DNA of 64,000 nt, from positions 227,791,143 through 227,855,142 of the forward strand of contig JBAIZL010000002.1 in assembly GCA_036971475.1 (NCBI GenBank), given 5' to 3'. This document shows, piece by piece, positions 1-11,800 of the stretch. The first letter of the stretch is position 1. Each line of letters opens with the position of its first letter. Source of the stretch: Prosapia bicincta (lineage: Eukaryota > Arthropoda > Insecta > Hemiptera > Cercopidae). Made by a program: the position numbers and the translations under genes. The notes beneath the pieces were generated by a model. That model saw nothing but the letters and a program-made list of their open reading frames with translations. It was not told the origin of the DNA and did not search any database.

Positions 1-304
1 TAAGGTAGTTACTCAGGACAGCTATAATTAAAATTTGGTCTCAGTTAGTTTAAGAGATGATATCAGAAAACCTCTTAAAATTTAAATGAACCTTTGCGCA
101 TAACGTACGTTAAGAATCACGCCTAAAATAAAAAAAGAAGGGTGAAATAAAATCAGTTTCATAGTGAAATTGTACAATACTGGGTTTAATACAAGATATT
201 TTCAGAAATGTTATAAATTTATTTCTACTTCTACCATTGAAAATGGGCTATTATTGGTTGTCTAGGTCCACGTCAGATGAACTGCATCTGATGAGAACCA
301 TTAA
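1..304. other. No recognisable feature (left edge)
   Basis: No motif, repeat or reading frame can be supported here. It precedes the LINE remnant and may be more decayed sequence of the same insertion, but no conserved residue pattern is visible. Confidence 0.5.
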
Positions 305-1377
305 TCAGAGGTTAATCGTTGCCTCAATTGTCTGGTGGAGAAGAACACAGAGGAAAACTGTTTGAATGACCATGTAGAGGGTCTCCTCTTCAGAGGCATA
401 CAAGTCACGTGGAGGAGCAACCCATACACAGATGTGAGGGATATGCTTGGCCTTACACCTATCTGCACTTTGGGTGCGATACAAACGGTATACCGGCTAA
501 GTTGTATTAGGTAAAGCCAGGTAGCGAGAGGTATAAAAAACACTGAAGGAGCTTAGAACAAAACCTCAAGACAAAATACTGCCTCTTGCATTAGTAGGCC
601 TAGAAGGCGGATTTTAAACCCCATTCCTGAAAGAGAGGCATGAGCATATTGTAGACCAATATATGGTGAAATTATTTTCACGAATGGTTCTAAGATGAAG
701 GGGGATTAGTAGCTGAACCGACATGTGAAGTTACTGTTTACGTCTAGAGGTCTGCAATTCAGTTTTCCAGGCTGAGGTGCTCGCGATAAAACTTTACGCT
801 GAGGTAGTAGTAGGGGTTGGCAGAAGAGCAAGACTATTTGGATTTGCTCTGACAGACAGACAGCTCTATGTTGGTGGCTAAGAATGTAACCGCTAAATAC
901 AACTGTCTTTCAACTTAACCTGGATTAGGTTAGGTTATTCAACCTGGTCTCTGCGGTTGACTAGGCAATGAGAGAGCGGATACTTTAACCAGACAAGGGT
1001 GCCTCACACAAGCAGTAGGTACGCCGTCTCAATATGGACGCAAGATAATTACTGCACATATTGACAGAATGTGCAGAGGATAATAGAATGCGATCTTGGA
1101 CTGTGACAAGAAAAAGGCTCTGTGAGGGTACTTGGTAGACATGTGGGGCAAAAAAAAATATTCCCTAAGGAAGATCCCACTCAAAACTATGGAGGAGCTG
1201 GTCACAGGACATGGGGATTTGAGGTTGTTTTGATATAAATTTAGGAGATTTAGGCCCATTGAGTACGTAAGGTCGAGGCTCAAGAGGGAACTCTAATCCT
1301 TGTAGCCTACTCTGTGAGTATACAAAAGGAATAGCTCAGTCCTCTAAAAATGTAAGGTCCCTCAGAGAATTCTTAAA
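305..1377 (+). pseudogene. Decayed non-LTR retrotransposon tail (RT thumb, RNase H, zinc-knuckle remnants)
   Basis: This is the 3' part of the ORF2 polyprotein of an I/R1/Jockey-group LINE, broken by several frameshifts and stops. Around 395-514 one frame reads a thumb-like segment containing DMLGLTP and, further on, VYRLS, which resembles the LxGLxPL...AxYRL block that follows reverse transcriptase in this group. At 668-709 FTNGSKM corresponds to the first RNase H block; its catalytic Asp reads as Asn. At 759-788 SVFQAEVLAI is the Glu block. At 830-889, in another frame, IWICSDRQTAL is the second Asp block. At 964-999 GNERADTLTRQG is the last RNase H block. At 1192-1230 EELVTGHGDLRLF is the TGH segment, and at 1295-1375 a Cys-containing tail resembles the C-terminal zinc knuckle. 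The domain order is correct, but at least three frames are used, so it is dead. No complete reverse transcriptase domain is visible upstream. Assignment to one clade within the group is not possible by eye. Confidence 0.75.
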
Positions 1378-1800
1378 TAACAATAATAGACTACGATAGG
1401 GTCTGATCGTTTTTGTAGTTTTAAGACGATAAGCCGTTATGACCATTTCCGGCTGCGAATAATAGGAAAGGATTTTATAATGGGTATGATTTAGGTATAA
1501 CCTTAAACCCTCTTTGTCGAGAATACAGGGGATTTCTTGGCATCTCTTGTGTAGAAAGAGTATCATAAATAGACTTACATTCTGTCGGTGTCATAAAGAA
1601 GTGTTTTGCCGCTGTATCTTCCCTCAAAGGAAAAGAATGAGGAGGTATATATATTAGCTAGAATCAAGGAAACGACCCTGGCACCGGGAGTCATGGTATC
1701 GTCTGGGTAGAGTCGCTTACCTAAGTAGACCTGCTCGCAATCAGGGTAAAAAGAAATGTTTTATACTCTACTGGCCTTAGTATTTGGTGTTTGCGATGAA
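1378..1800. other. No recognisable feature
   Basis: Moderately GC-richer than the surroundings, possibly the 3' UTR of the LINE remnant to its left. No motif supports this. Confidence 0.4.
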
Positions 1801-2204
1801 AAGTAATCTTTCTGGAAAGTAAAGACAAGTAAAGTTTCTGGAAAGTAAAGATGAATAAAGTTTCTGGAAAGTAAAGACAAGTAAAGTTTCTGGAAAGTAA
1901 AGACAAGTAAAGTTTCTGGAAAGTAAAGACAAGTAAAGACAACTAAAGTTTCTGGAAAGTAAAGATGAATAAAGTTTCTGGAAAGTAAAGACAAGTAAAG
2001 TTTCTGGAAAGTAAAGACAAGTAAAGTTTCTGGAAAGCAAAGACAAGTAAAGTTTCTGGAAAGTAAAGACAAGTAAAGACAACTAAAGTTTCTGGAAAAT
2101 AAAGACAAGTAAAGACCACTAAAGTTTCTGGAAAGTAAAGATGAATAAAGTTTCTGGAAAGTAAAGACAAGTAAAGTTTCTGGAAAGTAAAGATAAGTAA
2201 AAGA
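1801..2204. repeat. 26-bp tandem array, about 14 units
   Basis: The unit is about 26 bp and contains TTTCTGGAAAGTAAAG followed by ACAAG or ATGAA. I count 14 occurrences of TTTCTGGAAA. Some units carry an extra 10-bp block reading GTAAAGACAA, giving a mixed 26/36-bp ladder. The array produces overlapping open frames of up to 158 codons in several frames with the same LLSRNF/YFPET-type repeat. These are by-products of a repeat without stops, not genes. Each unit holds TTCTGGAA, an inverted TTCnnGAA pair of the kind bound by heat-shock factor. Confidence 0.95.
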
Positions 2205-2790
2205 TTGCAAGAAATACCTCTGCAAGTACACAGTCATATTATATTAATATGCTAGTAAAGCAGTGAACAATCTCACAAAGTTTTTTTTATATTTCCTCTG
2301 GCTATTACAGTCTCTGGTATGTTTTCATGCTCTTAGATGATAAAAGATGTTGAAGCTATTGGAGACTGAACTCAAAACTATTCATAGCCTATGTGAATCA
2401 ATAGCCTATTCCATAGAAATTATTTCATTTCATGTAGAATACTTTGAATAATCTTAGCTCGTCTACTCGCTTCTCGTTAAGCTGCTAAGCTTTCTAATAT
2501 TTTAAGATTATCCCAAGCTAAATTTTTATTGAAGAATATTCCTAATAAAATATAAATTTGCCTCGGTAGGGCTGAGTGTAAATTAACGTCTGTTTAATGA
2601 ATTAAGTTGGCAACTTCCATTCTCATTTATTCACCCTTTTTTATCGTTGTAGCTAAACTTACGTTTCTAAACTGGACGTTCCTACAAAGTTGAATTTGTA
2701 CAAAAAACATCAATTTATTTATGCACATAGAATCAATAAGGCTGTAAAATATGGTAAATTAGAGCTTTGCTGATGAGAACAATTCCGCAA
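2205..2790. other. Unique AT-rich sequence
   Basis: No gene, RNA or repeat could be supported. Contains an imperfect duplication of ATAGCCTAT words near 2390-2415, part of the TAGGCCTA-related word family. Confidence 0.4.
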
Positions 2791-2804
2791 AGGTAACAGC
2801 TAGT

Positions 2805-2850
2805 TTAATAATAAAGACTCGTTTCGGTGACGATGTCGCTTTCATCAGGG
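2805..2850 (-). repeat. CTGATGA/hairpin/GAAAC repeat core, minus strand
   Basis: On the minus strand CTGATGA (2848-2842) is followed by a short imperfect hairpin (GCGAC/GTCAC with loop ATC) and then CGAAACGAGTC (GAAAC at 2825-2821). This is the same architecture as the copies near 22.2, 40.3 and 54.4 kb. It is probably a remnant of a dispersed retroelement end. The hairpin has one broken pair, so this copy is likely old. Confidence 0.55.
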
Positions 2851-4671
2851 CACTAACATGTGACATTGTTGTAGGCCTAAAGTGTTTCTTGTCTGTTTAG
2901 CTAATAGATATTGCAATATTTCCCTTCAATCAGTCTCATTTTTTGGATGTTTCATCCTAGTATTGAGGAGTTAGCTGTTAATATTGTAGTGTTAAGGCAA
3001 ATATTTGAAGTATGAAGTATAATTTTTTACGTTTATGTAATGGTTACAATATATTTAATTTAATTTCTTATTCTTAATATTATTTAATTAACTTATAATA
3101 AATTAAAAGTAATACAATTTTCTTTAGCATCGACTTACCGAGTACACAAAGAAGTCTTTTCCTTCGTTTTTTAAAAATAAATCTAATGGTTTTATAAATA
3201 TATAAACTCTAGATAAGAAAACTTTTATTCTTGTAAAATGTGTGACACGTTTTTTAACTTTTAAAGAGTGTTATTTATATAGTTTTCTCAGTGGTTCAAT
3301 TTAAATATAAAACAATAATTAAAAGTTGGTATACAAATGTTGTACTACCTAAAGGTATCAATGTTTTAGTTAATAATAGGTATTTTAATCACACCCATTG
3401 ACTAGTTTGGTTTTTTCGTAATCGGTAAGGTTACATGTAAAAGATTCTAACGTAAAAACAAATAGCAAAGATTTAATTGATAATGCTTTAAGATATTAAC
3501 TTAGTTTATTTTCATTAATTAATACCTTGATATTTTTGCTCTTCAACATTTGCTTTACCAAAGTAGGCAGTGACTGTCAGACGTTTCCCATTGTAGGCAA
3601 GGACTCGAGTTTTGGGACAAGGTCTGCGTTTTGAAAGTTAACTTCTACAAAAAATATTGGCCGTAAAGATGCGTGGTGTGAGGTGTGACCTGGATATTTA
3701 AATCACTCTTGGATTTTTATATATTTAAATATTTGCTTTACTTACAAAGAAGGACACTGATTCAGATAACTTTCCGATACTCTTAATCCAACAAACCCTT
3801 TGCCGAAATGGCTGTTCAGGATTTCTGAAGGTATTGTTCATTATGCAAGATGACTTCATTGTTTACCTCAGACCTGCGTTGACCTTAACTTTACAATGCA
3901 AGGGTGGAAAGGTGGTGAATGAACCCGGTATTCAAAAGGTTCATTATTATTCAGTGAAAGTATGGTAACCACCCTTCGGCTTCAAGGTCGACTCAACCCT
4001 TTATTTTCGGACGAACGTTTTGACAGTATCTGCAGTGCTTCTTTCAACATGGAGTAGGCCTAAACAGCAAGGTAAATATGAGCAGTTCTGTCTAAATTAG
4101 TTTAATTTGGCATTCCAAGTGTGTTACGCACAAATAAATTCAATATACTTGTCAGCTATTATCTTGCATGTTAATTCTTTAAATATAGTTTTCCATAAGG
4201 TTTATGAAACATTATAGCCTACGAAGGTAAATTCATGTGTGTGAAGTTTGCTGAATTGATTCGTATTGTATTTTGGTAAAATAGGCCTAAAACGGAAGCA
4301 ATATCATCTAGGTAGTAAATTGAACAACAATAACTTTTTATTGCACAAGAATAAATTTCATAAAATATTTTTTGTTTTAATTCAATACACAATTAGCTAT
4401 GTTTACTCATGTAGCTAATAGAAATATAAAACATGTAATAAATTGTTTTTAAAAGTAAATTCCTACTGAGGTCAAGAAAAAAATTGATCTTTGCTTGTTT
4501 CCAGTTTGTTTATTTATTTAATTCGTTTCATTCATTTTTAACATTACAGCACTATTTACGATATTTTGTGGTAACCACGGCAACAGTTTGAGGTTGTATG
4601 ATGGAGGTTTTGACGACAACCAGATGGGGAAAAAATTCATATACGTTTTTGAGAAATTAATTTCTTGGTAT
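2851..4671. other. Unique AT-rich sequence with a GC-richer patch near 3.78-4.05 kb
   Basis: Mostly long A/T runs without coding potential. A GC-richer patch at about 3780-4050 includes AGGGTGGAAAGGTGGTGAA and GGTAACCACCCTTCGG. Its function is unknown and no reading frame is conserved. TAGGCCTA occurs near 4057 and 4284. Confidence 0.4.
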
Positions 4672-4748
4672 TTAAAACTTGGCGCAGTGTCTAAGCGCAC
4701 TAGAATTTGAACTTGAAGATTCATAGTTCGAATCCCGATAGTCCCCCA
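4672..4748 (+). pseudogene. tRNA-like relic (tRNA pseudogene or SINE head)
   Basis: TGGCGCAGTGTCTAAGCGC (from 4680) fits an internal A box with a D stem GCGC/GCGC. AGTTCGAATCCCG (about 4726-4738) fits a B box. Their spacing of about 45 nt is normal for a tRNA, and the text between them is Leu/Ser-like. The 3' side reads AGTCCCCCA, but the 5' side lacks the matching GGGGGAC strand, so no acceptor stem forms. It is therefore a relic or the head of a tRNA-derived SINE, not a working tRNA. No second copy was found in the window. Confidence 0.45.
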
Positions 4749-6060
4749 AATTTTTATAATTTATTTATTGAATAGATATTTGAAAAAACTCTATTAACAT
4801 CAATTGTCATCCAATATAGGTTAAAAGAAATGTATTTGAACCTGATTGGATGAATAACAACGTATTTTATTAACGATTGAAAATTTGTAGGCTTACAAGA
4901 TAGGCCTATAGGCCTATAACAGGAGAGTGTGATAGAAGGAATTTAATAAAATAATATATTTCATTTATACAATCAATCATATAGGCTTTTTATAGGAATT
5001 TATACTAATACCTTTATTAGGAGGGATTTTACAAGTAGCATTCAAGCAATATAGGCCTATAATATAGGCCTACTTGTAATAATGTTGCGTATAGGAAATG
5101 TTTGCTGCAATTCTTTATTCGTAAAGCTTGTATAGCCTATTCTCAGAAGGTCTTAGTGATTTCATTGATATTAATAAGTTATAGATAATAAAATAAGTGA
5201 ACCTATTATTGAGAAATGATGATCGTTAAGGAATAATATATCTACCAGACAAACATACTTGGCCTATCCTACGGAAATATGTTAATTTATTGTGCAAAAT
5301 ATGTATTTAATAAAATTATACAGTCTATATTCAAAAAAAAATTCCAGTCATTTCGAGATACCAATCAAAGCGTTTCTTTACGTTCTACCTTATAAAACGT
5401 GGAAAAAGTAAAATTAGCTTTTTAGAGTCAATTTAAAATTTCGAAGTCTTTCGAGGTTTTACTAACAATTTTTAACCCATTTGTCGTACTTCTTTTTATA
5501 TTTTATTCAAAGTAAAAAATTTTGCCTGCTTATGTGTTTTAAAATGTTTTTGAGGCACGTCACATTATTTCAGTATTTAAAGACTACTTTTGAAAAATCC
5601 AGTTTAATATTTTCGTCGTTATAAAACAAGGAGAAACTGTGGGAAAATGTTCTTCTCTATATAGGCCTAATAGATTTAGTCAAATTTAATTTTTAGTCTA
5701 TACACATTCCGAATAAGTAATTTAAATACATTTTCTTATTTCAAAATGTAAAGATAAAATTAATGTTTGGAAATTAATTACAATTTAAACAAAAATTCAA
5801 GAATTAGGCTACATAAGGTTTATCCGTCATTATTATTTTGTAAATATTATCAAATAGTTTTACAAAGCAATGCCTTTATTATTTTAAACTTTCTTTCGAT
5901 ACCTAATTAAATTTTAATGCTATTGATTGATTGCGTTATAAATACGTTTGATTATTCAACACAAGAGATGGTATTACTACAACTGGATGTAAATGTAACC
6001 ACACCCTGTAAAGTTATAGGTTATAACGCGGGATTAAGGGATACAATTAAAGCAGAATAT
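4749..6060. other. Unique AT-rich sequence rich in TAGGCCTA words
   Basis: No gene supported. TAGGCCTA occurs as an overlapping double near 4903-4916 and again near 5053-5070 and 5662. Otherwise A/T-rich with no repeat structure that I can see. Confidence 0.4.
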
Positions 6061-6310
6061 CATTAAACCCAATTCGGAACCTCGAGGTAGCCTGCTAATA
6101 CCCAGGTAGCATCAACGCGCTCGTGTTAAGCCCGGCTTTATCTCCGTTTAATAACAGGTAATTCCGAGAGTCGGCCATATTGGAGCGGACGCATGCGCGG
6201 TGCTTGTTATTCTATCGACGCGCCGTCATGAAGAGAAGGGCTGAGTTATGACCCTGGTATTGCAACCCCTGAGTCCTGGCTTTCCACCCCCTCCTTACTC
6301 CCGGGGAACA
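6061..6310. promoter_or_regulatory. GC-rich island with YY1-like and NRF1-like words
   Basis: A sharply GC-richer island in AT-rich DNA with several CpG dinucleotides (AACGCGCTCG, GACGCGCCGTC). It contains GGCCATATTGGA, a YY1-like word, closely followed by ACGCATGCGCGG, an NRF1-like palindrome. Such pairs occur at animal promoters and CpG-rich enhancers. No downstream exon could be supported, so the promoter call is an inference from composition and motifs. Confidence 0.35.
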
Positions 6311-7530
6311 CAACTAAACTAAACAAATTGGAAAACATAAAAGTTGGAATAAATATTTATACTGAACCAATTTGGTTTTATGTCAGTTTAATGTATAGCG
6401 GGGTGGGGATTAAAACGGTTACAACAAATGTCTCAATTGCAGATTACGAAGCACCAGTGCTACTTCGGATCTTATAGAAATAGACAGTTAGGCCTATATA
6501 TTTGTTTGGACTTCAGATTTGCTTCTTAAACACTGATACGTAAATAAATAATATGCCTAGTTAGATATTGGGTTCAATTTGTAAACATGTAAACACTGTT
6601 GTAGACGAACAAGGTTTATTTTTATTGTAAACATTAGGTAGAAAAAACATTAAAACATTAAAAAAAAACAAGAAACATGAAATTAATATAGGGATTTTGT
6701 ATTAAAGTTTACTTTATTATAGGCCTACCTATAATAAATTTCACTCATTTGCATTATTTCGAAAATGTTAAAACATCTATGGAAAGTTTGCATAATCTAC
6801 CGTATTAATAACAACTACCACGTAATAGTTTATGAACAATACCAATTTATACAGACTTCTATTACATCCTGAACTTATATACAATACCTAGTTTACTCAG
6901 AGACTTTTTTCAAATAGGTCTACAAATAGTTTTTAATATCAGTTAAGATAATTACTGGTGTTTCAACTAAAACGTAGTCAAATTGATACAAACAACAAAA
7001 GCAAAATAGTTTTCTTCATAGTTCAAATGTAGCCTATTCCATAATTTAAAAAAACAACAGTTATCTTATAAATTTCTTTAAAACAGTACAAAAAATGAAG
7101 AAACATAACCTACGAGAGTAAAACCAGATGTTACTGAACTCGTACAGCATAATTTATAAATATACGATTTTTTTAAATAACTAAGAAATGGCATTTGGAA
7201 ATTATTTAAACACATCCTCTAAGTAATCCATTTTTGGTCTGAATAATTTTAATGAATGAGTTAGCACTACTTCAGTTTCATCTTTGTAATAGAACAATGT
7301 TTTTGTGGCTAAATCGTGAGAACAATTTGTAGCTATAAAAACCGAGAATACACCCTAATAAGTTGATTTCCCGCCAGAATGCGTTGACGTGCATAAGTTA
7401 AGAGGTGAGAAGGCGGTAGCTAGCACATCGACCTCAATAGATTTTAATTAAAATCAAGTTTTATAAGATGGTAAATGTTGATGACACAGGTTTTATTCAA
7501 AAGAATTGTAAAAAAGGTTATTTTCTTTAA
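6311..7530. other. Unique AT-rich sequence
   Basis: No gene, RNA or clear repeat seen. Its right part runs into the probable 3' UTR of the minus-strand LINE remnant that ends near 7.53 kb. Confidence 0.4.
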
Positions 7531-7648
7531 TTAATTAGCTAAAACAGTTTTTAGGACCGAAGTAATAAGTTTGAAGTTACAATAGTTTTGTAAATTTTCA
7601 GCCATTTGGTCTAAATGATCAACGTATATATTCCTAATGTACTTTACG

Positions 7649-8278
7649 TCATCCAATGCCAGATATTGGCATTTCTGCCATTCTCTTCCTAGCTTCCCAG
7701 TACAGACAATGCTGGCTTCGGACTGCCACATCTTGCAATGCTGTGCAATTCCGAAGATGTGGGGCGTCCATCTTTTGGCAGTTGCACAGAGGGCAAATAT
7801 CTGAGGCTGCTAATCCTATTTTATATAGGTGGGCTTGCAGATAGTCATGGCCCGTAAGCATTCTGAATCTGGCAACAGCTTCCACTCTAGGTAGGCTATG
7901 TGGTATTAGCACCGTGTGCGCCAGGCCCCTCCATATCTTTCCAGCCCTCATTTCATTTTGGGTTTCCCTTGTTTTTTCATTGATTGTAGATTCAATCAGG
8001 CTTCTTGCTGTTAATAGAGATATAGGATTGTCAGGCTGTGGCAAGGTGTTATCTTTCTTCGCTAGCTGGTCTGAGCGTTCATTTCCTTCAATGCCGACAT
8101 GGCTAGGGAGCCATTGCAGCACAATGTACCACCCTTCTTCAATCATCCCTGCCAAGACCTTTCGCCCATTCTTTGTTTGCGCATAGTCGGTGAAGGTATT
8201 ACTAGTTAGTGCAATTATAGCAGACTGTGAATTCACGAAGAACACAACTCTTGCCGACTGTCCGGAGAGTTGCTGACA
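7649..8278 (-). pseudogene. 5'-truncated non-LTR retrotransposon, RNase H and zinc-knuckle tail of ORF2
   Basis: About 198 codons stay open from the first in-frame Met at 8245, and the frame continues without a stop to about 8277. The RNase H part shows ARVVFFVNSQSAI, where the usual TDSQ catalytic Asp is Asn. It then shows GWYIVLQWLPSHVGIEGNE, the WxPSHxGIxGNE block, followed by RSDQLAKK. Next come RMLTGHDYLQAHL and a C-terminal knuckle ICPLC...HLRNC with CxxC-x8-HxxxC spacing. This is the end of an I/R1/Jockey-group ORF2, here without its reverse transcriptase and endonuclease, typical of 5' truncation on insertion. About 120 bp of further minus-strand sequence to about 7530 may be its 3' UTR. 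It is the best-preserved of three LINE tails in the window and shares its layout with the one at 61.3 kb. The lost Asp and truncation indicate a dead copy. Confidence 0.9.
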
Positions 8279-8770
8279 TTACGATTCGCAATGTTAAAGC
8301 ACTGTATAAATTTAAATGGTAGTCATATAGAAATTATAGTCAACAATAATGAATTCTTGAAAAAGATTTAGGAGTAGAAGAGAAAACAAAAATCCTCTGG
8401 TAGAATGTGTGGCTTACTTTTCCCTATTGTTCCAATATAAAAAATAAGATTTGTAGTAATTAATTTGAAAACAGGCACCAGTAAAACACGAATATCAGTT
8501 GTAGGGTTTCTATTACGCTCATAAACTATTGCCAACTTTCCTATAAAATATACTTCGGGTTTACATTATTCTCTATTTACAACGAATAGCACTAACTAAG
8601 TCAAGTTGGATACCTTTAATTGATTCTGTGCTTAGTTATCTACTCTCCTAACTCGGTTGTTGGTGGGATTAATGTAGACCGACATTTTATACGGGCGTTT
8701 TTCTCTAAACGACAACAGCTGCTCTTGTGTCTTACATAAGCTCCAGATGTAGGCCTACAGTAGTCTAAAT
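8279..8770. other. Unique AT-rich sequence
   Basis: Nothing recognisable. The LINE reading frame ends at its junction with this stretch. Confidence 0.4.
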
Positions 8771-8812
8771 GACGCTCGAAGCATCTTGTGGATGCAAAAC
8801 GTTTGTGTTCCT
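8771..8812 (+). repeat. Hairpin/AAAAC repeat core (decayed family member)
   Basis: GCATC (8781-8785), loop TTGTG, GATGC (8791-8795), then AAAACGTTTGTG. The perfect 5-bp stem followed by (G/A)AAACG matches the dispersed CTGATGA/hairpin/GAAAC family. The upstream CTGATGA is degraded to CTCGAAG. Confidence 0.4.
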
Positions 8813-11800
8813 TTTGCTGCTAGCGTGGTATTATAAAAATGTAGGAGTTTATTAAATACTTAAATATATTTCCTGACATTATATTTCTATCAGTTCTTAA
8901 GCTAGAAACAGAGTTTTAAAGTAGCCTTTTGGCCACAGGTCCCAAAATAGATAGGGTGCCCAAGGCTGGTATATCTAGATTGACAATCTTTCATCAACAT
9001 ACTTGTAATTGCATTACTATCATATCTAAGCTTTTAAATTTTAATTTATAAATTTGTAAATAGCCTTTATCAGTTTTTTATATTACACAGTCATTAAAAA
9101 TAATTTAAATGCACTTATGCTACTCCTTGTTTACCGTTTAGCACCTTTTGCCCACTTAGAATCTTATCGTTTTGATCTTTTTTTAAAGCAACCATTTAAT
9201 GCTTGTGATCACTCTTTTTGCTTAGTTTTGTCTCACACTTCTTTATTTCCTTTAATGTCGGCTCGGTTTCCATGCTCTAAGATTAAAAACATTTCTCTGT
9301 CCATTGTAGGACGCCTATCAAACACTTTCCCCTCCTGTCATACCGGTGTCTGACTTCCTAGTGAAAGTTGGTTCCTCTTCTATCTGTTGATTTTGTAGAA
9401 AAAAAATGTAAACGTTTTCTATCATCTTTATTTGTGACCACATGATTCAAAAGTTTGAAATTTATACTTCATTGCATAGAAAATTAAATTTGAGCTGTAG
9501 GCCTAATTGTTTACGATACTGCTTCAAAGTATGAAGAAAGTATACGGCATGTTACCTTAAACTTATTTATACGTGTTTACATTGCTATCAAAAGTTAATA
9601 GAATTTAAACTGAATGTCCTTTGGTCACGAGGCACGTTACTACCCAATGTCCCTAAAACATTATAAATTTTTCCGTTTTCATTAAATTGTATTCTAATTT
9701 ATAATTAAATGCGTTTAACAGTTAAACTAAGCCTTAAAACAACATTCGATTATACAACATTCGATTATACAAATAAATCGATGTAACTGCTCTAAACAAT
9801 AAGGTTTAGTAGACTCATCAAATGTTTCACTTGAAAACAAACTCCTAATATCTCACATTAGGGATTTGCGAAAGGCATTTAGGTTACACATTGTAGAAAT
9901 TCGTAAGTTCATTTTAATCACTGTTTCTAAAATCAAGCAAGGATTAAATATTTGACAATGAGAACTTTGTTTATTTTATTAAACTATCTTTTATGATGAT
10001 GTTGTTAATGTATCAATGGCACAATAATGATATATATTCTTCTCTAATAAGCCCAAGTTCAGAAAATATATTCCTACAACAAACAATTTGGTTCTGGCAC
10101 AACAGAGGGGGTCTAACAGAAGTGAAAACTTTTATATCCACGTCTACAGAAATTTTGAATTGAGAATAACTTTTAATCTTTCATATTGAGAAATTACCTA
10201 AATATTTGTTACAATATAAGAAAAAATTATACAATATTTTTAAGATTTAATAATAAAATTTGAATCACAAATAACAAAGTGGATCTAACAGTTTTGCAAA
10301 ATTTTAAATGAAAACCGCTGAAAATACAAATTAAAAACTTAGGAATGTATCATTATTAGAGTAATGTATTTAATAATGACTAACAGGCTATTTATTATAG
10401 TTTGTAATAAAATGTTATTGCACGTAACAAAAAAAATTATTAGATGGAGGGTATAGCCTACAGAATACAATTTTTTTTAACAAATTCATTTGAAATTAAT
10501 TCCTAAAATGTATTAGACGCGCTTAAGAATGTTTTAATTTAGAAAATTCAATTCAAAATACATTACTTATTGTTATTGTTATATTTAATTATTTGTGAGG
10601 TTTATGAAAATTTAAATAAATTAATAGGTTGTATTTATCACGTGCTCAAAACTAATTAGTGTTAGATCTCACCTTTGTCCTTGACAATGTACAACAGATA
10701 ATGTAACATAACCTACGTGTAAAACAGCTGTTCTACATCACAAAATCATCTGTTCCATGAATCATATGTTATCATTTAATTCACTTTAAGGCGACTCATA
10801 GAGTAGCCTGACGGAAATTATACTATCGCGAAATTGTATGCGATAAGTTTTTGTAGTTGTCGCTAAAGACGTTTTTACTAAAAAAATAAAAGTAATTGAT
10901 ATTTCGACAATCCTCTGAGCTACAGAAAACAAATCTATAAGGAACGATGTTCTGCAGACTAATTACCAGCTACGAATTGTTTTGGCAGAAATATTTAAAT
11001 ATCTATTTAGAAATAGGCAGCTATTAAAAAAAATATTTAATTGAAATAGGCCTATATGGAAATGTGACTCAACCATAACCTGTATCTATAAAATTTATTC
11101 TAGTTTTGTATTTTTTTAAATCTAAAAAATTTGGTTTTATTAACTGTAATATAATGTATTTAGTTTTTGTTATTGTACAAACATTTTTTAACTGTATCAC
11201 GACTAACGTAAGTGTCTGCCAGATACATTATAGGCCTACCATAACTTTACCAACTGTCGGAATTCTCACGAGTTTCTAAGTCTCTTGACGAAATATGACC
11301 TTTCATTACCTTTTTAAATATTTTTTCTGATCTAGACTTAACAACATAAGCTTTCTAGAGACCACAAACATTTGCCATAACAGCCTTTCTTAAGCCCGCT
11401 GTTCTGGTATTGTGCGATAAGCTATTGAGCAATGGTCCCATACCGAGGGCAAGGTAGTAGAGCCTCCAGCTTTAAAAAACAAAATAAGTAGCCTATACAA
11501 GCGTCATGTATAAACCATGTATTTTTTCGAGAAAATAATTTTTAAATTCGTGAATTGTAGGACATAAACTAACAGATTTATTCTATATACAAAAAATGTG
11601 TTTCCGTGAGTATTAGATAAATTTGTCTTATTTCCTTTTTACATTAAGTATTATATAATAGTAATTTATAAATAGTAATAAGGTAAAAAAAGGCATAACA
11701 TGAATTTTTATCTGCTTAAGTTTTTAGGATGAAATGCCTTCACATCCAGCCCCACCTACAAACCTCTAAATGTTATTGAGCCTATGCTATTGAGTTAAGC

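Noticed and set aside
1721..2237. Several overlapping open frames with LLSRNF/YFPET repeats
   Set aside because: They are translations of the 26-bp array in different frames. A tandem repeat without stops stays open by chance.
2763..2776. TTTGCTGATGA as a reverse transcriptase FADD-type motif
   Set aside because: It reads FADE in the relevant frame and no flanking RT blocks exist.
7656..8186. Two plus-strand frames of 62 and 90 codons
   Set aside because: They are antisense to the well-supported RNase H/zinc-knuckle frame on the minus strand.
9117..9353. 78-codon plus-strand frame
   Set aside because: Pyrimidine-rich sequence with no motif, no exon signals and no neighbours; chance is likelier.
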